DNA from: DASRYH01 sp035687245 | Lineage (GTDB): Bacteria; Actinomycetota; Coriobacteriia; Anaerosomatales; PHET01 | Assembly: GCA_035687245.1 (NCBI GenBank) | Contig: DASRYH010000025.1 | Span: forward strand, 1-53,968 | DNA: 53,968 bases | Direction: 5' to 3' | In this document: positions 41,092 through 49,124 of the stretch, piece by piece | Position numbering within the stretch: position 1 is the stretch's first letter | Layout of the letters: the number at the start of each line of letters is the position of its first letter | Program-made: the position numbers and the translations under genes | The notes under the pieces: model-generated | Seen by the model: only the letters and a program-made list of their open reading frames with translations | Told to the model about the DNA's origin: nothing | Database searches by the model: none

Positions 41092-41107
41092 TGTGAGGCA
41101 CATCACA
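41092..41107. promoter_or_regulatory. CRP/FNR-type operator in the divergent cytochrome control region
   Basis: TGTGAGGCACATCACA has two perfect half-sites, TGTGA-N6-TCACA. It lies in the 535-base gap between the TPR gene (start 40965, minus) and the first hexaheme cytochrome (start 41501, plus), 127 bases from the former. No gene was found in this gap (40966-41500); apart from this site and the hairpin below I see nothing firm in it. Confidence 0.6.
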
Positions 41108-41403
41108 GCCATCGACCCCCACCGGCATCATCCATTAGTAGGATTCTTGCCGAGCGGGGCAGGTTCGCCTCGCCAAAGGGCTATCACTTTGATTAGTGCC
41201 ATTCACTCGTGGAGAGTAGCCCCGCCGATTGCTCTCGCACGCGCCTGGGAAGCGTTGTGCGAGGTGGGCGCAATCGTCGGGGTCGTTGGGCACTGGGGGA
41301 TTCACTCAGGGGACGCACGTTGACATCGTCGCGTCTTCGTTTCGGCCGTAGCTGCTTCCCACCAGGAAGTCCGCTGCGTCGCTGTGTCTCCAAGATGCGA
41401 AAC

Positions 41404-41423
41404 GAGGCCTTTGCGAAGGCCTC
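41404..41423 (+). promoter_or_regulatory. Hairpin in the leader of the first hexaheme cytochrome
   Basis: GAGGCCTT (41404-41411) and AAGGCCTC (41416-41423) form a perfect 8-bp stem with loop TGCG, about 20 bases before a GGGAGGGAGG stretch and 78 before the ATG. No U-tract follows, so it is more likely a leader structure than a terminator. Confidence 0.5.
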
Positions 41424-41500
41424 GGAACGTAAATCCGTCACGGGAGGGAGGTGTGTTGAAAGTGACAAACAAGTTCACAACAAGTAAGGAGTCTATAACG

Positions 41501-43012
41501 ATGAAGAAAGCCTGGCTCGTCGTTTTGCTCGCGGTGGCCCTGACCTTCGTACTCGTCGCCCCCGCGTTTGCAGATCACTCCCCGACGTTCTTTGTTGAGT
41601 GGGATGGCGGCAGTTCGTTTACGGGCTACTCCTCCTCCTTCGGCAACGCCGGCACCGGTAGCCCGCACCAGAACTACCTTGAGGGCACCGAGAAGTGCGG
41701 CGTGTGCCACAGCGTCCACCGCGCACCCGTTCCGGGTGTCAAGTGGGACACCAACCCGTCTGACCCGGCCTCTGAGACCGCGGTCGCGGGTGGGCAGTAC
41801 ATGCGCCAAGAGTTCGAGTCCGACACGTCAGTTCCGACCACTCAGATGCTACTGACGTCGACCGTCGCGAACTCCTGCAACTACTGCCACGTGCTCACCT
41901 CGATCGGTGGAGCACAGCTCTACGGCGGCAAGCCGCAGTACATCACCGAGGGCACCGGCCTTGCCGGCGCTGAGTGGGATGCCGGCTTCGGCCACCACAA
42001 CGCGTGCACGGGTTGCCACGCCGTCCACGGTGTGTCCTCCAACTTCGCTGACCCGGCGTTGTTCGGCACCTATGGCACCTTCCAGGGTGCCGCCAAGACC
42101 GCGATTCTCAAGGTCCGCGCCAAGGGTTCGGGTGGCGCAGTCGGTTCCGCCGCTGCCTACAACTGGCAGGATGAGACCGTCGCCATCGGTTCGTCAGGTG
42201 CCGCCGAGTACGCTGCCTCCGGTATCGCCGGTGCAGCCGCTTGGGTCGGCCTGTTCGACGCCAACGCCAACGGTGCAGGCCAGTACTCCAACTATGACGG
42301 CGCTGTGCGCCCCGCTGGCAAGTGGGAAGTCGATCCGCTGAACGTCCCGCTCTTCCCGAGCGCGGCCGATGCGATCAACGGCACCAACGTCCGTCCTGAC
42401 GCTGACACCATGGACGCGCAGGTCTCCGTGTTCTGCACGTTCTGCCACGTCAACTACGGATATGCCTCAGAAGCGACCGTCAACCCCGACGGCGACCGCG
42501 GCCTGTTCCAGGGTCCGTGGTATGCCAACACCGCAGTGGTTCCGAACACGAGCGGCGGCGGCTGGCAGACGGCCAACGGCGCCGGAGCCTACGGCATGCC
42601 GTTCAAGAACCACCCGGTCAAGCCGGTCTACGGCACGTTTGCGGCCGCAGGCAAGAGCGCCACGGTTCCGGGGCAGGTAGCATTCGCCGGCGCGAGCACG
42701 TGCCGCAGCTGCCACGACGCGGGTGTTGAGGGCGTCACGGGCGTCATCTTCGAGTCCTATCCGCACTTCACGCCTGGCTACTTCCACTTCGCCAAGGGCG
42801 GCGCGCACGTTGGTGCGCCCGACACCTACGGTCCCGTGGAGAACGGCCTGATCCCGAACTACGCCGCCAGTGGCGACGCAGCTGTTGCTGCCGCCCAGGC
42901 GTGGCTCGAGGACCCGGCGAGCTACGAAGAGGCCATTACCGTCCACGACGGTCAGTGCCTCAAGTGCCATGTCAATGCGACGGACGACGCTGGCATAGGC
43001 AAGACCTACTAG
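41501..43012 (+). CDS. Secreted hexaheme c-type cytochrome (paralogue 1)
   Basis: 503 residues. Signal peptide 1-24 (MKKAWLVVLL..., cleavage after AFA). Six CXXCH heme sites: CGVCH 66, CNYCH 126, CTGCH 169, CTFCH 312, CRSCH 401, CLKCH 486. Eleven further histidines (26, 56, 73, 165, 166, 176, 371, 422, 429, 436, 482) could supply the second axial ligands. CHSVH and CHAVH are CXXCH-xx-H patterns. AAGGAG precedes the ATG at 41501; an in-frame GTG at 41453 behind GGGAGGGAGG is an alternative. No transmembrane helix after the signal, so it is released or wall-associated. Paralogue of the next gene. Confidence 0.9.
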   Translation: MKKAWLVVLLAVALTFVLVAPAFADHSPTFFVEWDGGSSFTGYSSSFGNAGTGSPHQNYLEGTEKCGVCHSVHRAPVPGVKWDTNPSDPASETAVAGGQYMRQEFESDTSVPTTQMLLTSTVANSCNYCHVLTSIGGAQLYGGKPQYITEGTGLAGAEWDAGFGHHNACTGCHAVHGVSSNFADPALFGTYGTFQGAAKTAILKVRAKGSGGAVGSAAAYNWQDETVAIGSSGAAEYAASGIAGAAAWVGLFDANANGAGQYSNYDGAVRPAGKWEVDPLNVPLFPSAADAINGTNVRPDADTMDAQVSVFCTFCHVNYGYASEATVNPDGDRGLFQGPWYANTAVVPNTSGGGWQTANGAGAYGMPFKNHPVKPVYGTFAAAGKSATVPGQVAFAGASTCRSCHDAGVEGVTGVIFESYPHFTPGYFHFAKGGAHVGAPDTYGPVENGLIPNYAASGDAAVAAAQAWLEDPASYEEAITVHDGQCLKCHVNATDDAGIGKTY

Positions 43013-43031
43013 GCACGAGCCTGGTAGCTGT

Positions 43032-43081
43032 GTCTGTGAACTCGGCGGTAGCTCCGGCAACGGAGCTACCGCCTCACAGAC
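43032..43081 (+). promoter_or_regulatory. Long hairpin between the two hexaheme cytochrome genes
   Basis: GGCGGTAGCTCCG (43044-43056) pairs perfectly with CGGAGCTACCGCC (43061-43073) around GCAA, and an outer stem GTCTGTGA / TCACAGAC (43032-43039 / 43074-43081) extends it to 21 base pairs with a 4-base bulge. No U-run follows. It lies 20 bases after one stop and 21 before the next start, so it may protect the upstream message or meter read-through. Confidence 0.75.
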
Positions 43082-43102
43082 CCGATGACGAGGGAGGATG
43101 AC

Positions 43103-44545
43103 GTGTTGAAACGAATCGCCCTCGCGGCTGTGCTCGTCACAGCATTCGTCCTCGCAACGACCGCAGTCGCATACGCTGATCACTCTCCGACGTTCTATGT
43201 CGAGTGGAACCAGACCAGCAACTTCACCGGCTACGGCGGAACGACGTTCGGAAATCAGGGGACAGGAAGTCCACATCAGGGCTACCTCGAGGGCACTGAG
43301 AAGTGCGCCGTGTGCCACAGCGTGCACCGCGCCCCAGTGCCCCACATTAGATGGGACACCAACCCGGCTGATCCGGCCGCCAAGACCGCTGTCGCCGGCG
43401 GACAGTACAACCGGCTCGAGTTCGAGTCGGACAGCGCCAATACCGAGATGCTGCTCATCGACAGCGTCGCCAACTCCTGCAACTACTGCCATGTGTACAC
43501 CTCGATAGGCAACAAGCAGCTGTACGCGGGCAAGATGGAGTACATCAACTCCGAAGACGCCTTCGGGACCGATGAGTGGGACGCAGGTTTCGGGCACCAC
43601 AACGGCTGCACCGGATGCCACGCCGTTCACGGCGTGTCGAGCAACTTCGGTTCACCAGCGCTGTACGGCGCCACGGGCGTCTTCAGAGGCCCTGTCGCCA
43701 CCAAGGTGCTCAAGGTGCGCGCAAAGGGCTCAGGGGGAGCCGGCGCTGCCGCGTATGTGTGGCAGGACGAAGTCATCACGGCCGGCAGCGCGGGCAAGGT
43801 CGAGGCGCAGTTGCTCTACGGGCTGACCTGGGCCAACAAGCTCACGCCCAACGACACGGCCGTCGACCCGCAGAACGTGCCGCTCTTCCCGACCGCGACC
43901 GACGCGATCCTTGGCACAAACGCCCGACCGGACGTGGATGCTGGCGACGCGCAGGTCTCCGCGTTCTGCACCTTCTGTCACCAGAACTACGGCTATGCGT
44001 CTGAAGCCACGGTGAACCCGGACGGCGACCGTTCGCTGTTCCAAGGTCCGTGGTACGCGCTCGCCGGTACCGTGCCGAATGTCACCGGCACACCAGGCAC
44101 GTGGGTGACCGCGAACGGGTCCGGAGCTTATGGCATGCCGTTCAAGAACCACCCGCTGAAGAACTGCGATGCACTGCCGTTCGCGGCGGCCGGCAAGGGC
44201 GCGAACGTACCCGCGCAGGTCGCGTTCGTCGACTCAGGCACGTGCCGTAGCTGTCACGATGCGGGGCTCAAGAACCAGGTGGGCGTTATCGTCCAATCCT
44301 GGCCGCACTTCACGCCTGGCTACTTCCACTTCGTGAAGTCGGCTGCACATGTTGGCGCTTCGATGACCAACGCGCCACCGATTCCCGACGTGATCAACTC
44401 CAACAACACAGCTCTCATCACAGCAACGCAGGTGTGGCTGGACAACCCGACCAGTTACGAGGAGGCCGTCACCGTCTCCGACGGTCAGTGCCTCAAGTGC
44501 CACGTGAACAGTACGGACGACGCCGGCGTCGGCAAGACGTACTAG
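43103..44545 (+). CDS. Secreted hexaheme c-type cytochrome (paralogue 2)
   Basis: 480 residues from the GTG at 43103 (GGAGG 5 bases upstream), which gives a clean signal peptide ending AYA before DHSPTFYVEW; an ATG six codons earlier adds acidic residues to the signal and is less likely. Six CXXCH sites (CAVCH, CNYCH, CTGCH, CTFCH, CRSCH, CLKCH) in the same order and spacing as paralogue 1, and ten of its eleven extra histidines are kept. The main difference is a shortened loop between hemes 3 and 4. Likely a tandem duplicate; both ends match (DHSPTF start, GVGKTY / GIGKTY end). Confidence 0.9.
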   Translation: MLKRIALAAVLVTAFVLATTAVAYADHSPTFYVEWNQTSNFTGYGGTTFGNQGTGSPHQGYLEGTEKCAVCHSVHRAPVPHIRWDTNPADPAAKTAVAGGQYNRLEFESDSANTEMLLIDSVANSCNYCHVYTSIGNKQLYAGKMEYINSEDAFGTDEWDAGFGHHNGCTGCHAVHGVSSNFGSPALYGATGVFRGPVATKVLKVRAKGSGGAGAAAYVWQDEVITAGSAGKVEAQLLYGLTWANKLTPNDTAVDPQNVPLFPTATDAILGTNARPDVDAGDAQVSAFCTFCHQNYGYASEATVNPDGDRSLFQGPWYALAGTVPNVTGTPGTWVTANGSGAYGMPFKNHPLKNCDALPFAAAGKGANVPAQVAFVDSGTCRSCHDAGLKNQVGVIVQSWPHFTPGYFHFVKSAAHVGASMTNAPPIPDVINSNNTALITATQVWLDNPTSYEEAVTVSDGQCLKCHVNSTDDAGVGKTY

Positions 44546-44575
44546 GAGCGTGATGGGTTACAACGTGTGCTAGCG

Positions 44576-44613
44576 AGAACGGCCCTCTGTCCGTTTGTGG
44601 GGGCCGTTCTTCA
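44576..44613 (+). terminator. Hairpin after the hexaheme cytochrome pair
   Basis: GAACGGCCC (44577-44585) pairs with GGGCCGTTC (44601-44609), followed by TTCAC. A moderate terminator 30 bases after the stop; it separates the secreted pair from the membrane cytochromes, which may still get read-through. Confidence 0.6.
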
Positions 44614-44668
44614 CGTCCCGTGAGCTGGCGCATTGTTCTAGACTGGTACCCAACACGAGGGGGGTTTC

Positions 44669-45700
44669 TTGGCGAGCGAGCCGACAACGGATGTCACTGG
44701 AGCTGCGGGTGCTCCGGCCCGTTCGGCTACCCCCACTCCGAGCGCGATCCTCTCCGCAGCCGCCGCGCTGATAGTCGTCGTGGGACTTGCACTCGTCGTC
44801 CTGGGATCCAGCCCCGCCGTCTGCGCCACCTGCCATGGCGCGCAAGCCAAAGCGCTCACCATGACCGTCCACAAGCGTATCGACTGCTATGCATGTCACC
44901 TCGACACCGGCTGGTGGAGCTTGGCAGAGCAGAAGGGTGCTGAGGTCTTTCGCATGTACCCCGCGGCGATGATGGGACGCCGGCCCAGCGGACCGGTGCA
45001 TCAGACCGCCGCCAACCGGTGCCTCAAGTGCCACCAGCAGGTACTGTCGAGCATGAGTTCGGGCACACGAATCCGCCTCGTGCACAAGCAGTGCGCGAAG
45101 GACGACAGCTGCGACCCCTGCCACGTCTCGACCGCGCATAGGAAAGCGGTCCGGTGGAAGACCGGCGCCGTGATGGAGGCGTGTACCAGCTGCCACGCAC
45201 GCAAAGACGTAAGCGTCCGCTGCGCTACGTGCCACGTCGTCACCTCCAACGCCCGTGGCGAGTACCGCAGCCCGTGGCGAGTGACCCATAGCAAGAACTG
45301 GCGACGTACCCACGGCATGGGCGACCTGTACTCCTGCTCCATCTGCCACGAGCAGGGCTTCTGTGCGAAATGCCACGGTATGGACGTGCCTCACTCTGCG
45401 GACTTCGGCGGGCAACACGGCGCCATCGCACTCGCCAATCCCATAGCCTGCAAGCGGTGTCACAAGGGCGAGCGGCTGTGCGTGGGTTGCCACCAGATCG
45501 AGATGCCGCACCCTGCGGGTTTCGCGGCAAAGCACAAGACGATCGCCGAAGGCACGGTGGACCCAAGGTGCTTCCGTTGTCACGTCGAGAACGACTGCGA
45601 CAAGTGCCACGAGATGCACGTACACCCCGGCGGTAGCAAGGGCGTGCCCGTACCGTGGACGCTCACCAACCCGCAGTTCCGATCGAAGGACTCCAAGTGA
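44669..45700 (+). CDS. Membrane-anchored 12-heme c-type cytochrome
   Basis: 343 residues from a TTG start with GAGGGGGG just upstream. One N-terminal TM helix (about 26-46) then twelve CXXCH motifs, the first (CATCH, residue 52) right at the membrane face, as in NapC/NirT-type quinol-oxidising cytochromes, then CYACH, CLKCH, CDPCH, CTSCH, CATCH, CSICH, CAKCH, CKRCH, CVGCH, CFRCH and CDKCH. One heme per 27 or so residues makes it a dense electron wire. Role inferred: takes electrons from menaquinol at the membrane and passes them outwards. The next gene starts inside its stop codon (TGATG). Confidence 0.9.
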   Translation: MASEPTTDVTGAAGAPARSATPTPSAILSAAAALIVVVGLALVVLGSSPAVCATCHGAQAKALTMTVHKRIDCYACHLDTGWWSLAEQKGAEVFRMYPAAMMGRRPSGPVHQTAANRCLKCHQQVLSSMSSGTRIRLVHKQCAKDDSCDPCHVSTAHRKAVRWKTGAVMEACTSCHARKDVSVRCATCHVVTSNARGEYRSPWRVTHSKNWRRTHGMGDLYSCSICHEQGFCAKCHGMDVPHSADFGGQHGAIALANPIACKRCHKGERLCVGCHQIEMPHPAGFAAKHKTIAEGTVDPRCFRCHVENDCDKCHEMHVHPGGSKGVPVPWTLTNPQFRSKDSK

Positions 45701-46959
45701 TGGCCTCGATCGAGACGACATCGGGCGCACTCGGGTTCTTCAACCGCTACGCGCTGCGCTATGACCTGGCGCAGACGCTCGAACGCATCAAGACGGTCTC
45801 CAGAAACCCGAGTTCCGACTCGGACCTCGCGGTGATCTTGGTCGCGTGTATCGCGCTCGCAGTGGCCATCGTGGTCATCCTGCTGCTCATCATCATCACG
45901 CCTTCACAACGAACCATACGTAAGACTCGCACCTACCGGCTTAAGCCGGGGCAGGAGCCTCCACCCCCTCGCGAACCGAGCATTCGAGACGAGCTGAACA
46001 CCACGCGAGAACGGCCGCCGAGCCAGCTGTTCCTGATTCTCACCGGCAACGTCGCTCTGTTGGTCATCGCGGCCCTGGGCCTGGCCGGCGTCTACTTCGC
46101 AACGTCGACGGATAGGTACTGCAGCGAAACGTGCCACCGCGGCAGTACCGCGATCGTCGACGCCGCCGACGCCCGGCACGCCCACTGCATCCAGTGTCAC
46201 GAAGGGCCGCTGCTGCTCGCCTCGGTCTCCAACTCCCTTGGCCGTGTACGTATGGCTGCTGGATCCGCCCTCGATGCCAGCGTGGCAAACGGCCCGAGTG
46301 TCGACTCGTCACGGTGCCTCAGTTGCCATAGGGACAAGATCGCAAAGGGCGTGCTAGTCGGCGACAAGGGCATCGCCATGTCGCACGCCGAGCTCCTGGC
46401 GGCGGGCGTGCCCTGCACTCGCTGCCATCGCCGCACGGGGCATGACCGCGGCGCCTCTACTGCGCGGATGAGCGACTGCATCACATGCCACGACGACACC
46501 ACGGCATCGGCGGAGTGCGACACGTGCCACCGCAAGGATCCCTCGGCCACTGCGTTCAAGCAGGACAGCAGCGGGCGAGTCGCCGGAACGGGCAACATCG
46601 CCTATCCGGCGGTCCGCGCAGCGCGGCGCGAGTGCGGACTGTGCCATGACGAGGCCAAGAGCTGCGACCCGTGCCACGGCATCCGCATGCCCCACTCGAA
46701 GGAGTTCGTCGAGGGAGGCCACGCGATGCCTGCCGCTTTCGAGCGAAAGCTGAAATGCTACAAGTGCCACGATCCTGCCGAGTGCGGACGCTGCCACTCA
46801 GGTTTCAATCCGAAGAACGGTGACAGCTCGCACGGCGCCGATTGGAAGGCAGAACACAAGCGCTCGTCGTGGAGGTCCGGGTGCGTCTGCCACTCGACGC
46901 ACAGCCCTCGTACGCAGCCCATCTGTAGTCGTTGCCACCCCGATCATTACGCGAAGTAG
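45700..46959 (+). CDS. Two-TM multiheme cytochrome with two non-standard heme motifs
   Basis: 419 residues from the ATG that overlaps the previous stop. TM helices at about 43-67 and 110-134 flank a basic, Pro-rich cytoplasmic-type loop. The heme domain after TM2 has ten CXXCH sites (163, 206, 239, 260, 273, 312, 322, 353, 362, 409) plus CSETCH at 141 (CX3CH) and CVCH at 395 (CXCH), sites where a heme would be expected by spacing. The first odd motif is 7 residues after TM2, the quinol-site position in NapC-like proteins. It probably forms a membrane complex with the 12-heme protein. Confidence 0.88.
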   Translation: MASIETTSGALGFFNRYALRYDLAQTLERIKTVSRNPSSDSDLAVILVACIALAVAIVVILLLIIITPSQRTIRKTRTYRLKPGQEPPPPREPSIRDELNTTRERPPSQLFLILTGNVALLVIAALGLAGVYFATSTDRYCSETCHRGSTAIVDAADARHAHCIQCHEGPLLLASVSNSLGRVRMAAGSALDASVANGPSVDSSRCLSCHRDKIAKGVLVGDKGIAMSHAELLAAGVPCTRCHRRTGHDRGASTARMSDCITCHDDTTASAECDTCHRKDPSATAFKQDSSGRVAGTGNIAYPAVRAARRECGLCHDEAKSCDPCHGIRMPHSKEFVEGGHAMPAAFERKLKCYKCHDPAECGRCHSGFNPKNGDSSHGADWKAEHKRSSWRSGCVCHSTHSPRTQPICSRCHPDHYAK

Positions 46960-46990
46960 CAGTTCGCGGCACCTAGTGGCTGGATGGAGC

Positions 46991-47470
46991 CTAGCCCTCG
47001 ACGGCGGCCTGCTCGGCAGAGTCAGCTTCGACGAAGGCCTCGTCGGCGGACTCGGCGGAGAAGACAGCACGCCAGAAGACGCGGTCTGCAGTCAACAGTG
47101 CAAAGCCGACGGCCAGATACAGCGTGCCCATCAGGCCAGCGCCGATACCCGTCGGATTCGTGAAGATACGGCGCAGGGTGATGCCGCTACCCATCATCAC
47201 CACGATCAACAGCCAGGACTTGATCGAGAAGAAGCCAAAGATGCTCGCACGTCCGCGGTCGTAGATGCGCTCAACCGCCTTGCGCGCGGTCTTGTCGAGC
47301 AGCAGGTGCGCCTTGACGATTCCAATGATCAGCCCCGCCGTGATCGCCCACCAGATCCAGTGATCGCCCAGGTGAACGTAGCCTGCGCCACGCACGAGCA
47401 GGATCGTCGAGCCGATCAGCCACATGAGCGCAGCGGCGACCAGTTGCACGCGAACGGGGGCCTTCAACAT
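46991..47470 (-). CDS. Four-helix membrane protein of unknown function
   Basis: 159 residues. Helices at about 10-27 (VAAALMWLIGSTILLVRG), 37-53 (HWIWWAITAGLIIGIVK), 84-100 (SWLLIVVMMGSGITLRR) and 108-128 (GIGAGLMGTLYLAVGFALL), then an acidic, Ala-rich tail. A short KAHLLLDKTARKAVERIYDRG segment lies in the loop after helix 2. No family recognised. It converges on the cytochrome genes, 31 bases from the last one. No heme motif. Confidence 0.75.
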   Translation of the reverse strand: MLKAPVRVQLVAAALMWLIGSTILLVRGAGYVHLGDHWIWWAITAGLIIGIVKAHLLLDKTARKAVERIYDRGRASIFGFFSIKSWLLIVVMMGSGITLRRIFTNPTGIGAGLMGTLYLAVGFALLTADRVFWRAVFSAESADEAFVEADSAEQAAVEG

Positions 47471-47652
47471 GAAGTGAGCCTCTCACTTTCGAATGTGACG
47501 CAATAGGTTCAATACGAAGAGCATCCTACATGCCAAGCGCCAACTTGCCGAAGAAGCGCATAGCGGTATGCCTCGCCGGGTGGGTTGAACGGGGCCTCGC
47601 TACAATAGCGTGTACGGGCCGGCTCTTGGCGACTCGTGGGGGCATGGGGACT

Positions 47653-48567
47653 ATGAAGACTCGGCATCTGGTGAGACATGGACGCGTATGGGCTGCTGCA
47701 GCGGCCTTCACACTGCTGCTGGCCCTGAGCGGCTGCGTGGTGTACAGCACTGACGGCAGTGGCGCAACGCCCTCCTCCCCGACGGGCTACAACTCCGGCG
47801 CAAAGGGCGCAGGCTCAGCAATCACGCAGGTCCTCAGCTCCAAGGGAGCCGACGCCGTGGCCACAGCGCAGAAGAGCGCAGAAGTCAGGCAGCTCGCTGC
47901 GGTGCCCGCCAACGTAACGCGAGTTGTCGACGGCGACACCATCCACGTGAAGCTGATGTCCGGGAAGACGGAGAAGGTGCGCCTGATCGGGGTCGACGCC
48001 CCTGAGTACACCACCAAGCACGAGCCTTTCGGCAAGCAGGCGAAGTCGTTCACGCGCGAGCAGCTCCTGCACCGGCACGTCTACTTGGAGACTGACGTCG
48101 CTCAGCGCGATGCGAAGGGGCGGCTTCTCGCGTACGTTTGGGTGATCATGCCCAACGACGTCGGACCCGACCTATCGGTGGGCGTCACACAGATCGCGGA
48201 GCGCATGTTCAACGCCCAGCTGCTCGCCGCAGGCTTTGCCGAAACGCTCGTCGTTGACCCCAACGTCAAGTACGCGCCGGACTTCGACGCGCTGCAGAAC
48301 AAGGCGATGGCGGCCAAGCGCGGCGTATGGAGTGCGACCGACGCGGCTGAAGGCACTAGCGGTGGCAACGGAAGCTCGGCGTCCGGACGCACTGCTGCGA
48401 CGGGCACGTCGATCGGCGTCGTCATCGGCAACTGCAATAGCCTGAAGTTCCACCGACCCGACTGCGAGTGGGCCCGCAAGATCGACAAGACCCACAAGCT
48501 GATGTTCGACAACCGCGAGCAGGCCCTCGCGAATCACTATCGCCCCTGCAAGACCTGCCGTCCCTAA
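47653..48567 (+). CDS. Secreted lipoprotein with thermonuclease (SNase) domain and C-terminal Cys-rich module
   Basis: 304 residues from the ATG at 47653; an ATG three codons earlier is also possible. Lipoprotein signal with lipobox LALSGC. SNase-like domain about 90-235: VTRVVDGDTIHVKL (Asp metal ligands), RLIGVDAPEY (catalytic Arg and Asp-Glu region), FGKQAKSFTREQLL, RDAKGRLLAYVWV. A Ser/Gly linker then GNCNSLKFHRPDCEWARKI... RPCKTC, the Ada-like metal-binding module often fused to secreted nucleases. Likely degrades external nucleic acids, for food or in defence. Its link to the cytochrome genes is only positional. Confidence 0.85.
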   Translation: MKTRHLVRHGRVWAAAAAFTLLLALSGCVVYSTDGSGATPSSPTGYNSGAKGAGSAITQVLSSKGADAVATAQKSAEVRQLAAVPANVTRVVDGDTIHVKLMSGKTEKVRLIGVDAPEYTTKHEPFGKQAKSFTREQLLHRHVYLETDVAQRDAKGRLLAYVWVIMPNDVGPDLSVGVTQIAERMFNAQLLAAGFAETLVVDPNVKYAPDFDALQNKAMAAKRGVWSATDAAEGTSGGNGSSASGRTAATGTSIGVVIGNCNSLKFHRPDCEWARKIDKTHKLMFDNREQALANHYRPCKTCRP

Positions 48568-48630
48568 TAGCATCATCAGAACCGCTTTTCGATGCACGGT
48601 GGCGGATAACGGCACGAGGCCCGCAGGTCT

Positions 48631-48771
48631 AGGACAGCATCAATCTTTCGTCTACACTTTTCTGTACGAGCCCTTGGGATGGCTCGTCGGTTTGCGGCTC
48701 GACATGTCCGCAGATGCGGAAGCATCGGGTCGCTTTGTTTTGCCCCGAGGGGCGAGATTGGATGGGTCAGA
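48631..48771 (+). promoter_or_regulatory. cspA promoter and structured leader
   Basis: Candidate promoter AGGACA (48631-48636), 16 bases, TACACT (48653-48658). The leader can form ACGAGCC/GGCTCGT (48666-48672 / 48681-48687), CCGCA/TGCGG (48708-48719) and GCCCC/GGGGC (48742-48753). Cold-shock genes often carry long, temperature-responsive leaders, so these stems may control translation. Confidence 0.4.
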
Positions 48772-48975
48772 ATGGCAGAAGGTAAGGTCAAGTGGTTTAA
48801 CCCGGACAAGGGCTACGGCTTCATCGAGCGTGAAGATGGCGACGATCTGTTCGTCCACTTCAGCGAGATCCAGATGGACGGGTTCAAGACCCTCGACGAG
48901 GGCCAGCCGGTCGTGTTCGACATCGGCACGGGCAACAACGGCAAGGCCCAGGCTCAGAACGTCCGCAAGGGCTAA
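48772..48975 (+). CDS. cspA: Cold-shock protein (CspA family)
   Basis: 67 residues, a single cold-shock OB domain. AEGKVKWFNPDKGYGFIE contains RNP1 (KGYGFI) and DDLFVHFS is RNP2; both bind single-stranded RNA or DNA. The start ATG 48772 fits the family exactly, although the SD (GGATGGG) is weak. It keeps mRNA unfolded after cold shock or acts as a general RNA chaperone. A terminator follows 28 bases after the stop, so it is a single-gene unit. Confidence 0.95.
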   Translation: MAEGKVKWFNPDKGYGFIEREDGDDLFVHFSEIQMDGFKTLDEGQPVVFDIGTGNNGKAQAQNVRKG

Positions 48976-49002
48976 GCTCCCCCTCGCTACATCGTTCTTG
49001 CC

Positions 49003-49035
49003 GAAGAGCGGCTCCCGAACCGGGGGCCGCTCTTC
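49003..49035 (+). terminator. Terminator after cspA
   Basis: GAAGAGCGGC (49003-49012) pairs with GCCGCTCTTC (49026-49035 region), with more pairing inside (CCCG / CGGG), followed by TGTCT. Strong stem, short U-run. Confidence 0.7.
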
Positions 49036-49124
49036 TGTCTACACAAGCCATTTGGAAACGCATCACGCTGGCGCCAGCTGCGGACTTACCTTATGAAGCC
49101 TGTCCTTGCTTGGCCGAACGTTGT

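Noticed and set aside
41280..41500. A c-di-GMP (GEMM) riboswitch upstream of the first hexaheme gene
   Set aside because: The stretch after the hairpin (GGAACGTAAATCC) faintly recalls the GEMM GGGACGCAAAGCC box, but the upstream GCAAACC part and the second helix are missing.
43085..43102. The ATG at 43085 as start of the second hexaheme cytochrome
   Set aside because: It overlaps the SD (GGGAGG) used by the GTG at 43103 and would add acidic residues ahead of the signal peptide.
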